Positions 1 through 5,650 are shown, numbered from the stretch's first letter. The stretch is DNA of 6,114 nt from Campylobacter sp. UBA1713 (GCA_002317305.1 DCIZ01000099.1:209-6322), one strand, 5' to 3'. Notes: generated from the sequence alone by a model not told the origin. A program made the numbers and translations.

Positions 1-16
1 TCAAGAATAAACAAAA

Positions 17-38
17 TTTAAGCTTATTTCGCTAAAAT
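17..38 (+). promoter_or_regulatory. Candidate sigma-70 promoter, plus strand
   Basis: TTTAAG at 17-22 is followed after 10 bases by TAAAAT at 33-38, with ATTTCGC just before the -10 box. The arrangement is nearly the same as the candidate ndh promoter in this window (TTTAAG, 11 bases including ATTTCG, TAAAAT), and it resembles the T-rich promoters described for Campylobacter. It would start a transcript near position 45, heading into the small peptide frame and hairpins that end near 330. This is motif matching only, and AT-rich DNA gives false hits. Confidence 0.35.
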
Positions 39-95
39 GTCAGAAGCATTACGAGGTAGTTGCCGCTCGGTGTTTTGGGAAAGGTGGCTGAAAGT

Positions 96-202
96 ATGAA
101 AAAGTTTTTCAAATAATAAGCAAAGCTGTTGAGTTTTTACTAAAAGTTGTATTACTCGCAGAAAAAATCGTTGAACTGCTAAAACAGCTCAACATTTTAT
201 AA
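96..202 (+). pseudogene. Short hydrophobic peptide frame, broken by a one-base frameshift
   Basis: An ATG at 96-98 opens a frame beginning MKKFFK that stops after six codons at TAA 114-116. The -1 frame is open from position 110 to TAA 200-202. It reads on as an amphipathic helix rich in Leu, Val, Ile, Lys and Glu (central part AVEFLLKVVLLAEKIVELLK). Joined by a -1 shift at TTC/CAA, the product would be 35 residues beginning MKKFFQIISK. GGGAAAGG lies about 11 bases before the ATG as a possible ribosome binding site. A 20-codon frame at 37-99 ends in TGA overlapping this ATG (ATGA), as in translational coupling. The composition resembles small membrane-active peptides such as type I toxins, but I recognise no family. 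It may be a real frameshift, a decayed gene, a sequencing error or chance. Confidence 0.3.
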
Positions 203-220
203 AATCTCGATAACATTGTA

Positions 221-304
221 GCGAAGCCCCACTTAAATTTTGCTTTGTTTTGCTATTTTATATTACAAAAATTTACAAAACCACCGAGCGTGTGGGGCTT
301 TCGC
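221..304. repeat. Long imperfect hairpin / inverted repeat
   Basis: The arm at 221-232 (GCGAAGCCCCAC) pairs with 292-304 (GTGGGGCTTTCGC) except for one bulged base. Inside it, TAAATTTTG at 234-242 pairs with CAAAAATTTA at 266-275, again with one bulge. The result is a stem of about 20 base pairs in two segments within 84 bp. This is far more pairing than the surrounding AT-rich DNA needs to show. It could be a folded RNA, a short palindromic element, or part of a bidirectional termination region between the plus-strand unit and radA. Confidence 0.5.
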
Positions 305-330
305 TCTCTGGTTTTTTTGGTTTTTCTCTT
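278..330 (+). terminator. Candidate intrinsic terminator, plus strand
   Basis: AAACCA and GAGCG (278-290) pair with CGCTC and TGGTTT (302-314) around a 2x2 mismatch, with a loop of 11 bases. The stem runs directly into a T-rich tract of about 19 bases (312-330). It would end a small plus-strand transcript before it runs far into the 3' end of radA. The stem shares positions 302-304 with the longer hairpin arm at 292-304, so the two structures exclude each other. Confidence 0.4.
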
Positions 331-360
331 AAAAAAAATACTTCTCAAACCTTATGAGAA
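331..360 (-). terminator. Candidate intrinsic terminator of radA
   Basis: Read on the minus strand, a perfect 6-bp stem (TTCTCA/TGAGAA, 342-347 with 355-360, 7-base loop) is followed two bases later by a run of eight T (331-338). It lies about 50 bases beyond the radA stop codon. A second perfect 8-bp stem (GAAAAAGT/ACTTTTTC, 381-388 with 396-403) lies between the stop and this terminator and may protect the 3' end. The stem is AT-rich, which is usual in Campylobacter. Confidence 0.55.
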
Positions 361-408
361 ATTAAAATCCACAAATTCAAGAAAAAGTAAATTTGACTTT
401 TTCCGCAC

Positions 409-1749
409 TCACATCCACTCCAGAATCTGCGCTATCTCCTTTGCACTAAAAACCTTAACGCCCGTCTTTTGTAGCGGTTTGCTCGGTGCGATGGCGTTTT
501 TGAATTTTTGAAACTCCGCCTCTTTCAAACGCGCATCGAGGTTAAAAACATCACGAATCTCGCCATTTAGCGTTATCTCGCCCACAAAAACACTCTCTTT
601 GCTAATGGGACGGTTGCGAAAGCTAGAGACTATCGCCGCTACCACCGCCAAGTCGCACGCAGGCTCAGTGATCTTCACGCCGCCACTAACGTTTACAAAA
701 ACATCACAACGCCCAAGCGGAAGTTCTAGCTTTCGCTCCAGCAAAGCCAAAAGCATGTCCAGCCTGTTTCTGTCAAAGCCAGTTGAACTTCGTTTTGGGT
801 AGCCACTTTCGCACACAAGCGCCTGAATCTCCACCACAAGTGCCCGCGTGCCCTCCATCGTAACCGTAACCGCACTCCCGCTCACCGCACTCCCACGCGT
901 GAAAAATTTGCTTGCGACATCTTTTGCACTCACCAGCCCACGCTCATTCATCTCAAAAATCCCCACTTCGCTAGTCGAGCCAAAGCGGTTTTTAAAGCCA
1001 CGCAAGATGCGAAGTTCACGCGCGCCGTCCCCTTCGAAGTAGAGCACCACATCGACCATGTGTTCTAAAATTCGAGGACCAGCTATCGAGCCCTCTTTTG
1101 TAATGTGCCCGATGATAAAAATGGCTATATTTTTGCTTTTTGCCAGTCGCATGAGCTCAAAAGTGATCTCTCTTACTTGCGAAACAGAACCAGGCGCTGA
1201 TGCTATGCGGTCGCTAAAAAGTGTCTGAATGGAGTCTATAATGATGGTTTTGTAGTCCCTTTTGGCTATTTCGGCTAAGATGAGGTCGAGGTTTATCTCT
1301 GTAAGCAAAAACAAATTTGGTTCGTTGGCGTCCAGTCTGTTTGCACGAATTTTTATCTGGCTTGCACTCTCTTCGCCGCTTACATAAAGCACCTCTTCGC
1401 CGTTTTTGGCTAAATTCGAGGCGATTTTTAGTAGCAAAGTAGACTTTCCGATGCCCGGACTTCCGCCTATTAGCACCAGCGAGCCGTCCACCAGCCCGCC
1501 ACCGAGCACGAGGTCTAGCTCCGCATCGCCCGTGCTACGCCTGCTGACCTCCTCTACCTCTATCTCCGTGATGGCTTTTACGCTACTTTTTGACGCGGTG
1601 AGCTCACCGAGCGTTTTTAGCGTTTTTAGCTGTTCGCCACTCAGCTCCACAAAACTCTCCCACGTGCCACACTGCGGACATTTGCCTATCCACTTGCTCT
1701 GCCTGTTGCCGCACGCTTCGCACTCAAAAACCGCCTTTGCTTTTGCCAT
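409..1749 (-). CDS. radA: DNA repair protein RadA (branch migration ATPase)
   Basis: This 446-residue protein is full length for RadA (Sms), the cytoplasmic RecA-like ATPase that drives branch migration of recombination intermediates during DNA repair. The expected modules appear in order. An N-terminal zinc finger has two CxxC pairs (C10/C13 and C24/C27). A RecA-like core has Walker A GGSPGIGKST at about 95-104, a Walker B strand TIIIDSIQT at about 168-176, and the RadA-specific KNRFG motif at 253-257. A C-terminal Lon-protease-like domain (about 285-446) contains the typical VGEITLNGEIR stretch near 389. The ATG start is supported by a strong ribosome binding site (AAGGAG seven bases upstream, with a second AGGAGG just before it). 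The upstream SIMPL gene stops only 18 bases away, so the two are very likely cotranscribed. Nothing in the protein looks damaged. The assignment is secure from motifs and length. Confidence 0.97.
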   Translation of the reverse strand: MAKAKAVFECEACGNRQSKWIGKCPQCGTWESFVELSGEQLKTLKTLGELTASKSSVKAITEIEVEEVSRRSTGDAELDLVLGGGLVDGSLVLIGGSPGIGKSTLLLKIASNLAKNGEEVLYVSGEESASQIKIRANRLDANEPNLFLLTEINLDLILAEIAKRDYKTIIIDSIQTLFSDRIASAPGSVSQVREITFELMRLAKSKNIAIFIIGHITKEGSIAGPRILEHMVDVVLYFEGDGARELRILRGFKNRFGSTSEVGIFEMNERGLVSAKDVASKFFTRGSAVSGSAVTVTMEGTRALVVEIQALVCESGYPKRSSTGFDRNRLDMLLALLERKLELPLGRCDVFVNVSGGVKITEPACDLAVVAAIVSSFRNRPISKESVFVGEITLNGEIRDVFNLDARLKEAEFQKFKNAIAPSKPLQKTGVKVFSAKEIAQILEWM

Positions 1750-1767
1750 TTTGTTTCTCCTTTCCTC

Positions 1768-2862
1768 CTAAAATAGCCTCTTTGTTATCTCAAAATTCAC
1801 ATTTAGCCACACGTTTAGTTCAAACTCCTCTGGCGTGTTTATTTGCGGCACACTCTCTACAAAATCATCGCTAACAGCGGCGTTAGCAAGGCTCATCTTT
1901 GCCATGACGCGGTTTTGTTGCACCTGCCCATTTGCCCGAAATTTTACGCCTGTTAGGTCATCGCTTCGGTAGTTTATGTGCGTAACCACGCCCAAAACGT
2001 AGTCTTTGCCTAGAATCCGCCTAGCCTTTTGCGCCGCTTCGTCTAAAAGCAAAGCCTCGTTTGCAGCAAGCAAACTAGCTACTTGTTCGTCTGAAACGGT
2101 GTAAAACATGTCGCCGTTGAGGTTCATGTTTAGCAAATTTGCTTTTTGTAGAATCTTGCCTAGTATGGTGAAATTTTTTGTTTTTATTTTTATTGTATCA
2201 CGAATGTTGTAAATCTTTATGTTTTTACCATTTTTCGAAAGCTTTTTCGTCTCAAATTCAGATATTTCCAAATTTAAAGCGCCCAGTTTTTCCAGTCCAG
2301 CCTCCAACTGCTTAAAAACCTTTTCAGCCTCCAAAGCCGTCTCGTCCTTGCTCTCGCCTCGTTTTGTGATGTTAAATTCATAAAATTCGTAGTTTCTGTT
2401 TTTTTTGGCGTTTTCGATTCCGCTCGCTTTTAAAAGCTTTAACGCATCGTAAAATTTCTTGCCTTCTAGCCGAAAATTCACGCCCACACGTGTCTCAAAA
2501 ATCTCCTTTTCGTCCCTGTTTTCGCGGTAGCGACTGCTTTGATAGTTGTCAAAACCAAGTGTCGTTACATCTTTTTCACCTACACCAAGCGTGGCTAAAA
2601 AGCTCCGAAATTCGCCCATTTTTTCGCGGTTTTGCTCGCTCGCCTCTTCTGGCGTGAGCCCTTCGCTTACGTGCGTTACGCTAAACTCCACCGTGTCTGG
2701 CGTAAGCTTTAGCTTTTTGGTTACACTCGTCTCAAACTGCCCCACTTTTAGCGCCTGCCCGCCATATTTTAGCCTGCTAAGCGCCACTTCACTCGGCTCT
2801 TTTGCCTCTTGCGCGCCCTGTGCTACCGCACTTATTAGTAAAAGAAAAAGCCACTTTTTCAC
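1768..2862 (-). CDS. Secreted SIMPL (DUF541) domain protein
   Basis: The predicted product has 364 residues and begins at GTG (2860-2862). This start is preferred over an ATG 22 codons upstream for two reasons. AAAGGAG lies five bases before the GTG, and translation from it gives a clean signal peptide: (M)KKW, then LFLLLISAVA, with an AVA cleavage site near residue 14. The mature protein should be periplasmic. Residues from about 52 (LTPDTVEFSVTHVSEG, then EEASEQNREKMGEF and GVGEKDVTT) match the SIMPL/DUF541 pattern of a beta strand, a helix with an Asn and Met, and a 'G(I/V)..KD(V/I).T' turn. The later DEAAQKARRIL...LGVV stretch and the C-terminal LNVNFEIT strand fit the second half of the fold. 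SIMPL proteins are widespread periplasmic or outer-membrane-linked proteins of poorly defined role, with links to stress resistance. It lies between ndh (73-base gap) and radA (18-base gap). The precise function is unknown. Confidence 0.8.
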   Translation of the reverse strand: MKKWLFLLLISAVAQGAQEAKEPSEVALSRLKYGGQALKVGQFETSVTKKLKLTPDTVEFSVTHVSEGLTPEEASEQNREKMGEFRSFLATLGVGEKDVTTLGFDNYQSSRYRENRDEKEIFETRVGVNFRLEGKKFYDALKLLKASGIENAKKNRNYEFYEFNITKRGESKDETALEAEKVFKQLEAGLEKLGALNLEISEFETKKLSKNGKNIKIYNIRDTIKIKTKNFTILGKILQKANLLNMNLNGDMFYTVSDEQVASLLAANEALLLDEAAQKARRILGKDYVLGVVTHINYRSDDLTGVKFRANGQVQQNRVMAKMSLANAAVSDDFVESVPQINTPEEFELNVWLNVNFEITKRLF

Positions 2863-2867
2863 TGTTG

Positions 2868-2874
2868 CTCCTTT
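2868..2874 (-). promoter_or_regulatory. Ribosome binding site fixing the GTG start of the SIMPL gene
   Basis: AAAGGAG on the minus strand lies five bases before GTG 2862. No comparable site precedes the longer frame's ATG at 2928. The site therefore decides in favour of the shorter, signal-peptide-bearing protein. Confidence 0.8.
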
Positions 2875-2878
2875 GATA

Positions 2879-2926
2879 CGGAAAACGGAAAACGAAAATT
2901 TGCAAATCCCGCTCTCCGCTCTCCGC
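2879..2926. repeat. Two short 7-bp tandem repeats in the ndh-SIMPL gap
   Basis: Plus-strand CGGAAAACGGAAAACG at 2879-2894 is a little over two copies of a heptamer. CCGCTCTCCGCTCTCCGC at 2909-2926 is about two and a half copies of another heptamer. Both lie in the 73-base gap between the ndh stop codon and the SIMPL GTG. If the upstream ATG were used they would be translated, but the ribosome binding site argues against that. No function is assigned. Confidence 0.5.
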
Positions 2927-2935
2927 ACTCTAAAT

Positions 2936-4063
2936 TTACCCCAAAAGACGTTTTGTCCACTGCTTCTCTATGTATGTTTTTAGCCAGCGAGCTATCTTGC
3001 CACTTTTAATAAACGAAACAAAACCGCCCAAGTCAGCGATGGCGTAGTCTTTACCAAGCGAGCAGATGGTCCCTTTTGGCTGGTAGTCAAATTTAACCAC
3101 GCCCGCATTGCCACTTGTTAGCGCCTCAAATTTTTCGCCCAAAAACTGCCCCATTTGTGTCGCTATCTGTGCTGTTGGCGGGAAGAATCGTCCGCTTTTT
3201 TCGTCCTTTACCGCCGCGCAGTCGCCGATGACAAAAACATTTTCCATCGCGTTTTCTTGATTCTTTGGACGGAGCGTTTCGTCCACTTCTACCTTTGAGT
3301 TGCCGCTTTTGAAAAATGGCGAATTTTGTATCACTTCGTTGCCTTTTACGCCACACGTCCAAATGATGAAGTCAGCGCCCACTTTCTCTTTTTGACCGCT
3401 CACTTCGACATTTACGCCGTCTGCTTCGCAGCTAAGAATTTTCGCGCCAAGTCTAAATTTGACTCCGCGTTTTTCGCAAAAATCTTTCGCAAGTGCGGCG
3501 AGTTCTGGCTTAAACATCGGGACGATGGAATTCATAGCTTCGATGCAAACTAAGCTGACGTTGCGACCTTTTAGCTGTTCAGCGAGGCTAGAGATGAGCT
3601 CGATTCCGCTGAATCCCGCGCCGCAAACTGCTAGCCTAAATTCGCCTTTGCTCTTGTCTAGTGCCGCAAAAAGCTCGTCGTGGAGTTTTTTTGCGCCTGC
3701 GAAATTTACGATGTTGTGGCTAAATTCGCTGATGCCTGCGATGCGAAAGTCGTTGCTAGAAAAGCCGAGTGCGACCACAAGGTAGTCATAAGCTAGCTCG
3801 CCACCTTCGCAAACAACCGCGCCGTTTTTTATCTCTTTGACACTATCTTTGACAAATTTTACTTGCGGCGGCAAGATGCGTTTTATGTCCACGCAAACAT
3901 CGCTGTTTTCACCGCTAACGACCTCGTGAAGTAGAATCGAAAAGTAGTGCTCGCTCGTGGCGCTAACAAGCGTAAAGTCAAATTTGTCTAGCGTGCTTTT
4001 GCTGAGGCTTTTTACAAATGAAAGCGCGGCGTAACCACCGCCTAAAATGAGAACTTTTTTCAT
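2936..4063 (-). CDS. Type II NADH dehydrogenase-like FAD/NAD(P) oxidoreductase (NDH-2 family)
   Basis: This 375-residue flavoprotein has the layout of single-subunit NDH-2 enzymes, which pass electrons from NADH to quinone at the inner face of the cytoplasmic membrane without pumping protons. An N-terminal FAD site GGGYAA is at 8-13. A second Rossmann motif CGAGFSGIE (147-155) serves NAD(P). VFVIGDCA at 276-283 carries the FAD-ribityl Asp (D281). PPTAQIATQMG (295-305) is the characteristic NDH-2 quinone-side stretch. The C-terminus (about 346-375) is hydrophobic and basic, suiting a peripheral membrane anchor. The ATG at 4063 is chosen because AAAGGA lies five bases upstream and the FAD motif then falls at its usual distance from the N-terminus. 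An ATG 21 codons upstream lies in the neighbouring repeat element and is almost certainly not used. It is first in a probable operon with the SIMPL gene and radA. A related sulfide:quinone or other pyridine nucleotide-disulfide oxidoreductase is less likely: I see no paired redox cysteines in the expected places. Confidence 0.85.
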   Translation of the reverse strand: MKKVLILGGGYAALSFVKSLSKSTLDKFDFTLVSATSEHYFSILLHEVVSGENSDVCVDIKRILPPQVKFVKDSVKEIKNGAVVCEGGELAYDYLVVALGFSSNDFRIAGISEFSHNIVNFAGAKKLHDELFAALDKSKGEFRLAVCGAGFSGIELISSLAEQLKGRNVSLVCIEAMNSIVPMFKPELAALAKDFCEKRGVKFRLGAKILSCEADGVNVEVSGQKEKVGADFIIWTCGVKGNEVIQNSPFFKSGNSKVEVDETLRPKNQENAMENVFVIGDCAAVKDEKSGRFFPPTAQIATQMGQFLGEKFEALTSGNAGVVKFDYQPKGTICSLGKDYAIADLGGFVSFIKSGKIARWLKTYIEKQWTKRLLG

Positions 4064-4068
4064 GCATT

Positions 4069-4074
4069 TCCTTT
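4069..4074 (-). promoter_or_regulatory. Ribosome binding site fixing the NDH-2 start
   Basis: Minus-strand AAAGGA lies five bases before the ATG at 4063. It decides the start against the in-frame ATG at 4126, which belongs to the end of the repeat element. Confidence 0.75.
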
Positions 4075-4094
4075 TTTTGTGATTTGAAAATTTG

Positions 4095-4119
4095 ATTTTA
4101 ACGAAATATGACTTAAAAA
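4095..4119 (-). promoter_or_regulatory. Candidate promoter of the ndh-SIMPL-radA operon
   Basis: On the minus strand TTTTTAAGT (4119-4111) is followed by TAAAAT (4100-4095), with ATTTCGT just before the -10 box. This fits the T-rich sigma-70 promoters known from C. jejuni, which have a TTTAAGT-like upstream motif. Transcription would start near 4088, leaving a leader of about 25 bases. The upstream edge lies only one base from the end of the repeat element at 4121, so the insertion preserved the core promoter but replaced everything upstream of it. Confidence 0.45.
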
Positions 4120-4120
4120 T

Positions 4121-4292
4121 GGGCATCTCTAAAAACTAGTTTGGCTCAATTTTGAGAAATGTTTTTAGCGATTTTTTTGTTTTAAAATGAGGAGAATACT
4201 GGTGTATTTGACGAATTTTAAGGCAAAAAAGCGCAAAAACAGGCTCAAAAGTGAGCCACTGATTTTTCTTTAAGTAGTTTTTAGAGATGCCC
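4121..4292. mobile_element. Miniature inverted-repeat element (MITE-like), complete copy
   Basis: GGGCATCTCTAAAAACTA at 4121-4138 is repeated as a perfect 18-bp inverted copy at 4275-4292, bounding a 172-bp unit with no open frame of useful length. Subterminal TGGCTCA (4142-4148) recurs inverted at 4252-4258. A perfect hairpin GGCTCA-AAAG-TGAGCC occupies 4242-4257. The left 101 bp recurs with differences at 5975-6114, showing that this is a dispersed family. Such elements are usually non-autonomous derivatives of a DNA transposon moved by its transposase. I cannot name the parent insertion sequence. Flanking bases give no convincing target duplication beyond AT on each side. The element sits between the alcohol dehydrogenase and ndh. 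Confidence 0.85.
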
Positions 4293-4302
4293 ATATGATA
4301 AG

Positions 4303-4311
4303 AGTGGTATA
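4303..4311 (+). promoter_or_regulatory. Possible extended -10 promoter, plus strand
   Basis: TGGTATAAA at 4304-4312 matches the extended -10 form TGnTATAAT, starting 12 bases beyond the right end of the repeat element. It points into the hairpin-rich spacer and then against the alcohol dehydrogenase gene. No -35-like motif is evident. Support is weak. Confidence 0.2.
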
Positions 4312-4382
4312 AATGTTACATTTTGACGGCGAAGAATCGTCAAAAAACGCCGTCTAAAATATCTACAAGATAAATGTAGCAA

Positions 4383-4412
4383 ACTCGCCATAAGTTTTGA
4401 GACTTTTGGCGA
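4383..4412 (-). terminator. Candidate terminator hairpin of the alcohol dehydrogenase gene
   Basis: An 11-bp stem with one T-T mismatch and a 6-base loop lies about 40 bases beyond the stop codon at 4451. On the minus strand it is followed only by TTTGC, so the U-tract is poor. The stem itself is strong. It may act as a 3' stability hairpin rather than a classical terminator. Confidence 0.4.
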
Positions 4413-4450
4413 GCCGCCACGAAAAAAATTCGAGCCAAAAACCACTCTTT

Positions 4451-5554
4451 TTACCAGTTGATCTTCACGCCCGGTTTGATGAAATTCGCTGGTTTGTTTT
4501 TCATCATGTCAAGAGACTTTGCGACCTCTTCAAAGCTACCTTCTAGTCTATGAGTAACCAAAGGTTTTACATCTAGCTTTTTAGTTTGCAAAAGTCGTGC
4601 CAACTTCTCCATTCGGTAGCGTCCGCCCGGAGTTAGTCCGCCTTTGATGGTTTTGTGTGCCATACCGCAACCCCAGTCAAGTCGTGGAATGGTGAGCATC
4701 TCGCCCGTGCCAAGATAGTTTACGTTTGAGATGATGCCGCCATTTATGAGGCACTTTGTAGCTTGTCCGATAGTGTTTACATCGCCACCAGCTATCAAGA
4801 TTCTGTCCACACCGATGCCCTTTGTCGCCTCCAAAATTTGCTCCCAGAAAGGTGCTTTTGTGAAGTTAATAGCGTGAGTTGCGCCGTAGTGTTTTTTTGC
4901 TACATCAAAACGAAAATCCACGCAATCAATAGCGTAAATCTCGCTAGCACCGTGCAAATTTGCGCCCGCACATGCCATTAGTCCCACAGGTCCAAGACCC
5001 AAAACCGCCACGCGGTCGCCGTGTTCTATGTTTGCGTTCTCGGCGCAGTGGAAGCCTGTCGTTACCATGTCGCAAAGCATAGTCGCCTCAACTGGGTCTA
5101 CATCGTCAGGCAAGTGAGCCAAATTTGCGTCCGCTTCATTTACGTGAAATTCACTCGCAAAAACGCCATCTTTAAAGTTTGAGAATTTCCAGCCACTTAG
5201 ACTTCCGCCGCTGTGTTGTGCGTAGCCTCTTTGTGCGTTTTCGCTACCCCAGTCAGGCGTGATGGCAGGAACGATGACTTTGTCGCCCGGCTTAAAGTCT
5301 TTTACTAGCTTGCCTACTCTAATGACCTCGCCGACCGCTTCGTGTCCTAAAAACATATCTGTTCGCTCGCCGATTCCGCACTCGTAGCATGTGTGCAAGT
5401 CCGATGTGCAAGGCGCAACCGCGATAGGGCGCACCAAAGCGTCAAGCTCGCCACACTCGAGTTTTGCTCGAACTGGATGGACGATCTCAAGCGACTCTTT
5501 TTCGATGATGCCGACTTTGCCGACACCTAGCATTGCAAAACCTTTTACTGACAT
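4451..5554 (-). CDS. Zinc-dependent secondary alcohol dehydrogenase (T. brockii ADH type)
   Basis: This 367-residue cytoplasmic medium-chain dehydrogenase resembles the secondary alcohol dehydrogenases of Thermoanaerobacter brockii and Clostridium beijerinckii along its whole length. Those enzymes interconvert secondary alcohols such as 2-propanol and their ketones. Shared stretches include KGFAMLG near the start, PCTSD.HT (48-55), GHEAVGEV (70-77), GWKFSNFKDGVF (121-132) and WGCGMAHKTIKGGL (294-307). The catalytic zinc ligands are present as C49, H71, E72 and D162. The structural-zinc cysteine lobe of other ADHs is absent, as in this subfamily. The coenzyme loop is GLGPVG at 186-191. At the end of beta-2 it has Asp210 (YAIDCVD), where the NADP-dependent homologues have Gly-Ser-Arg, which suggests NAD(H) rather than NADP(H). 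The N-terminal part is about 12 residues longer than in T. brockii ADH. AAAGGA lies six bases before the ATG. The gene appears to be transcribed alone, and its physiological substrate is unknown. Confidence 0.92.
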   Translation of the reverse strand: MSVKGFAMLGVGKVGIIEKESLEIVHPVRAKLECGELDALVRPIAVAPCTSDLHTCYECGIGERTDMFLGHEAVGEVIRVGKLVKDFKPGDKVIVPAITPDWGSENAQRGYAQHSGGSLSGWKFSNFKDGVFASEFHVNEADANLAHLPDDVDPVEATMLCDMVTTGFHCAENANIEHGDRVAVLGLGPVGLMACAGANLHGASEIYAIDCVDFRFDVAKKHYGATHAINFTKAPFWEQILEATKGIGVDRILIAGGDVNTIGQATKCLINGGIISNVNYLGTGEMLTIPRLDWGCGMAHKTIKGGLTPGGRYRMEKLARLLQTKKLDVKPLVTHRLEGSFEEVAKSLDMMKNKPANFIKPGVKINW

Positions 5555-5560
5555 TGGTTA

Positions 5561-5566
5561 TCCTTT
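5561..5566 (-). promoter_or_regulatory. Ribosome binding site of the alcohol dehydrogenase gene
   Basis: Minus-strand AAAGGA lies six bases before the ATG at 5554. It follows an A/T-rich leader and supports this start, which also aligns with the N-terminus of homologues (VKGFAMLG). Confidence 0.7.
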
Positions 5567-5610
5567 AAAAAAAATTTATTTAGAGTTACTAAATAGCGCA
5601 AATTTGTTTT

Positions 5611-5639
5611 TGGGCGTTTTTCAGCCCACGTTTTTTTTT
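5611..5639 (+). terminator. Terminator-like hairpin in the alcohol dehydrogenase leader, plus-strand orientation
   Basis: A perfect 5-bp stem (TGGGC/GCCCA, 5611-5615 with 5624-5628, 8-base loop) is followed after CG by nine T on the plus strand. In that orientation it has the form of an intrinsic terminator, though no plus-strand gene ends here. It may stop antisense transcription. In the minus-strand mRNA it would be a leader hairpin about 60 bases before the start codon. Confidence 0.35.
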
Positions 5640-5650
5640 AAAACGGCGGA

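Larger units (their letters stand above)
4300..4449. other. Hairpin-rich spacer downstream of the alcohol dehydrogenase gene
   Basis: No gene is visible here. A 9-bp inverted repeat (AAGAGTGGT at 4300-4308 with ACCACTCTT at 4441-4449) encloses several stems. GACGGCG/CGCCGTC pairs at 4325-4331 and 4348-4354. An alternative stem TTGACG/CGTCAA pairs at 4323-4328 and 4338-4343 and excludes the first. CTACA/TGTAG is a small stem between them and the next one. CTCGCCA-T-AAGT pairs with ACTT-T-TGGCGAG across 4383-4412. The stack could be a structured 3' end of the alcohol dehydrogenase mRNA, a small RNA, or an old palindromic element. Confidence 0.45.

Noticed and set aside
245..511. An 88-residue plus-strand frame between the hairpins and the radA 3' end
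   Set aside because: It has no start-site support, reads through the terminator and hairpins, and its second half is antisense to radA.
1406..1771. Plus-strand open frames antisense to radA, SIMPL and ndh
   Set aside because: They are Ser/Pro/Thr-rich or otherwise low-complexity shadows of the real minus-strand genes, with no ribosome binding sites and no recognisable domains.
2863..2928. Longer N-terminus for the SIMPL protein from an ATG at 2928
   Set aside because: No ribosome binding site precedes that ATG. The extension translates the tandem repeats and would bury the signal peptide, whereas GTG 2862 has an ideal AAAGGAG.
4064..4126. Longer N-terminus for the NADH dehydrogenase from an ATG at 4126
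   Set aside because: The ATG belongs to the end of the repeat element, the added residues read the promoter region, and ATG 4063 has a good ribosome binding site and the normal distance to the FAD motif.
4121..4292. Repeat structure as a CRISPR array or integron site
   Set aside because: There is one pair of inverted ends and one dispersed second copy, not regularly spaced direct repeats, and no associated cas or integrase gene is visible.
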